Shown here piece after piece: positions 63,038-64,000 of a DNA stretch of 64,000 nt. The notes under the pieces were generated by a model. It did not search any database. It was given only the letters and a program-made list of their open reading frames with translations, and was not told where the DNA came from. Source of the stretch: CAILZL01 sp963748005 (GTDB lineage: Bacteria; Pseudomonadota; Gammaproteobacteria; Steroidobacterales; Steroidobacteraceae); assembly GCA_963748005.1 (NCBI GenBank), contig CAVVHH010000002.1:1860001-1924000 (forward strand), read 5' to 3'. Both the position numbers and the translations under genes were made by a program. The first letter of the stretch is position 1. Each line of letters opens with the position of its first letter.

Positions 63038-64000
63038 TTAGTCGAGCTGCCGGCCGATCAGGCGCGACAGAAACGACTGGGGGCGCGCCGGTGGGGCGAT
63101 TTGCGCCCTTGTATCTTTCGGTTTTGCGGCTACTGCCGGACGGCTGGCGCCGCTGCTGGCTGGCTTTGAGGCTGTTGTTGGCGCTGCCGGTTTGGTCGGC
63201 GCTGCCGGGCGTTTGCCGTCCAGCTTGACCACATTGGCGTCGGCAGCAGGAGTGGGCTGGGGCTTCGGTTTGGGGTCCGCAAACCGGTTGTATTCGGCTG
63301 ATGCGATCTGCGTGATCGCTGGTGTGTTGAAGAATGCTTTCAGATAACCCATTACGGCTTCGGCCGAGACGTTTTCGCGGAAAAAGCCCAGGCGCAATGC
63401 ATGTTTTATGGTACCGCCTTCCATCATGGCGACGCTGTACAGGGTGTACGCTGCAAAAATGTCCAGTTTGGGCATGGTGTCGAGATTGATTGGCTGTTCG
63501 GACAGCGCCAGCTGGACCGCGAACCACTTGGGTCGATTGGGATCCTCAGCCTCGGCGCTGGTCAGGGTTCGGATGGTGAGCGTGGTATCAAGGATGGGTA
63601 CGTAGTCATCAACTATTTTCGGAGGGTTGATGAAGGTGGCGCTGCGCACTGGTCCGTTGAGGCTGGTTGCAGTGGAGGTGCTGCCATTGGCTGCGGGTTT
63701 GACCGGAGCAGGAGATACGCTGGGACGTGCAGCTGGCACAGTTTTCTGACTGGCCGGTGCGGTGACAGGCTTGGACAGGACTGCGTATTCGTCGGTTAAT
63801 TCCAGATTGGTTTCCGGGACTTGCACGCCGCGTGCGACGTGGAACGGCTGGGGCGCTCCACTCGGGTCTGCTTTGGGCATGGTGATTGCTGGAGCTGCAA
63901 GCGCCACATTCTGTTTTGGCGTCGTAGTGGGTGCCGGCGCTGGTGTGACAGGTTTGGTCGCGCCCGTCGGTGTTGTCGCTGCCGGTTGGCTTGGCGCAGC
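63038..64000 (-). CDS. Pro/Ala/Thr-rich protein of unknown function, 5' end outside the window
   Basis: The frame is open to the window edge, so the true start is not visible; a GTG at 63907 is only an internal start. The visible part alternates low-complexity Pro/Ala/Thr linkers with one compact domain (RPKWFAVQLALSEQPINLDTM, KLDIFAAYTLYSVAMMEGG, HALRLGFFRENVSAEAVMGYL). It ends in a basic FLSRLIGRQLD. The domain recurs at the C terminus of long xanthomonad-type envelope proteins as far as I recall, but I cannot name it. Confidence 0.7.
   Translation of the reverse strand, partial: AAPSQPAATTPTGATKPVTPAPAPTTTPKQNVALAAPAITMPKADPSGAPQPFHVARGVQVPETNLELTDEYAVLSKPVTAPASQKTVPAARPSVSPAPVKPAANGSTSTATSLNGPVRSATFINPPKIVDDYVPILDTTLTIRTLTSAEAEDPNRPKWFAVQLALSEQPINLDTMPKLDIFAAYTLYSVAMMEGGTIKHALRLGFFRENVSAEAVMGYLKAFFNTPAITQIASAEYNRFADPKPKPQPTPAADANVVKLDGKRPAAPTKPAAPTTASKPASSGASRPAVAAKPKDTRAQIAPPARPQSFLSRLIGRQLD

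Overview
The window looks like chromosomal DNA of a Gram-negative gammaproteobacterium of the Xanthomonadales/Nevskiales/Steroidobacterales type. It is GC-rich and tightly packed, and it carries TonB-dependent receptors, Tat-exported enzymes, a HiPIP, an NdvB-like glucan synthase, HrpB and DUF4404. The lineage is inferred from gene content only. I saw no rRNA, tRNA, CRISPR array, insertion sequence or prophage.

Layout. 1-6.4 kb: a cut-off CynX-type MFS gene and an OsmC protein, then a four-gene MarR/NodT/EmrA/EmrB efflux operon with a palindromic operator in front of the regulator. 6.8-11.1 kb: a DsbC-like protein, an M28-family protein that has lost its active-site residues, an NlpC/P60 lipoprotein and ApbE. 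11.2-13.3 kb: a TlpA-thioredoxin, DUF4266, DUF3570 operon reading toward apbE; the DUF3570 barrel carries a Dxx(S/T)GA(S/T) motif like the sites ApbE flavinylates. 13.5-17.0 kb: a compact chromosomal integron. It has a DNA glycosylase overlapping intI, a LexA-like box in the intI promoter, a simple attI site and three cassettes (NUDIX hydrolase and two unknown lipoproteins). All three attC sites can be drawn by hand, and each R'' box is the exact complement of its own cassette's 5' end. 17.0-19.7 kb: a PsiE-TerC pair and an NHL-like propeller protein. 19.7-22.2 kb: two adjacent Tat-exported genes, each with a single frameshift. 22.7-29.3 kb: small unknown proteins, a GNAT, a HAD phosphatase, a KOW/STAS pair, acs, a HIT protein and DUF4404. 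29.4-32.6 kb: a large membrane/spermidine-synthase-like fusion.

32.9-53.5 kb is a catabolic island: two TonB receptors, two ceramidase-like enzymes, an MFS carrier, a QuiC-type 3-dehydroshikimate dehydratase, a ThuA-like protein, a type-B carboxylesterase, a cytochrome c, a TIM-barrel isomerase, a PQQ dehydrogenase fused to a cupredoxin-like domain, a shikimate-dehydrogenase homologue and a LysR regulator. An identical 17-bp palindrome lies before quiC (shared with the divergent TonB receptor gene) and before the shikimate-dehydrogenase gene. Both copies have the same spacing to a TTGGC(A/G) box, which points to a LysR regulon. The genes fit uptake and oxidation of quinate/shikimate or their esters to protocatechuate; the exact substrate is inferred.

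53.6-64 kb is housekeeping: HrpB, a YpfJ-like metalloprotease, RluB, a GH17-GT2 glucan synthase, a small outer-membrane barrel, methionine aminopeptidase, HiPIP and the end of an unknown Pro/Ala-rich protein.
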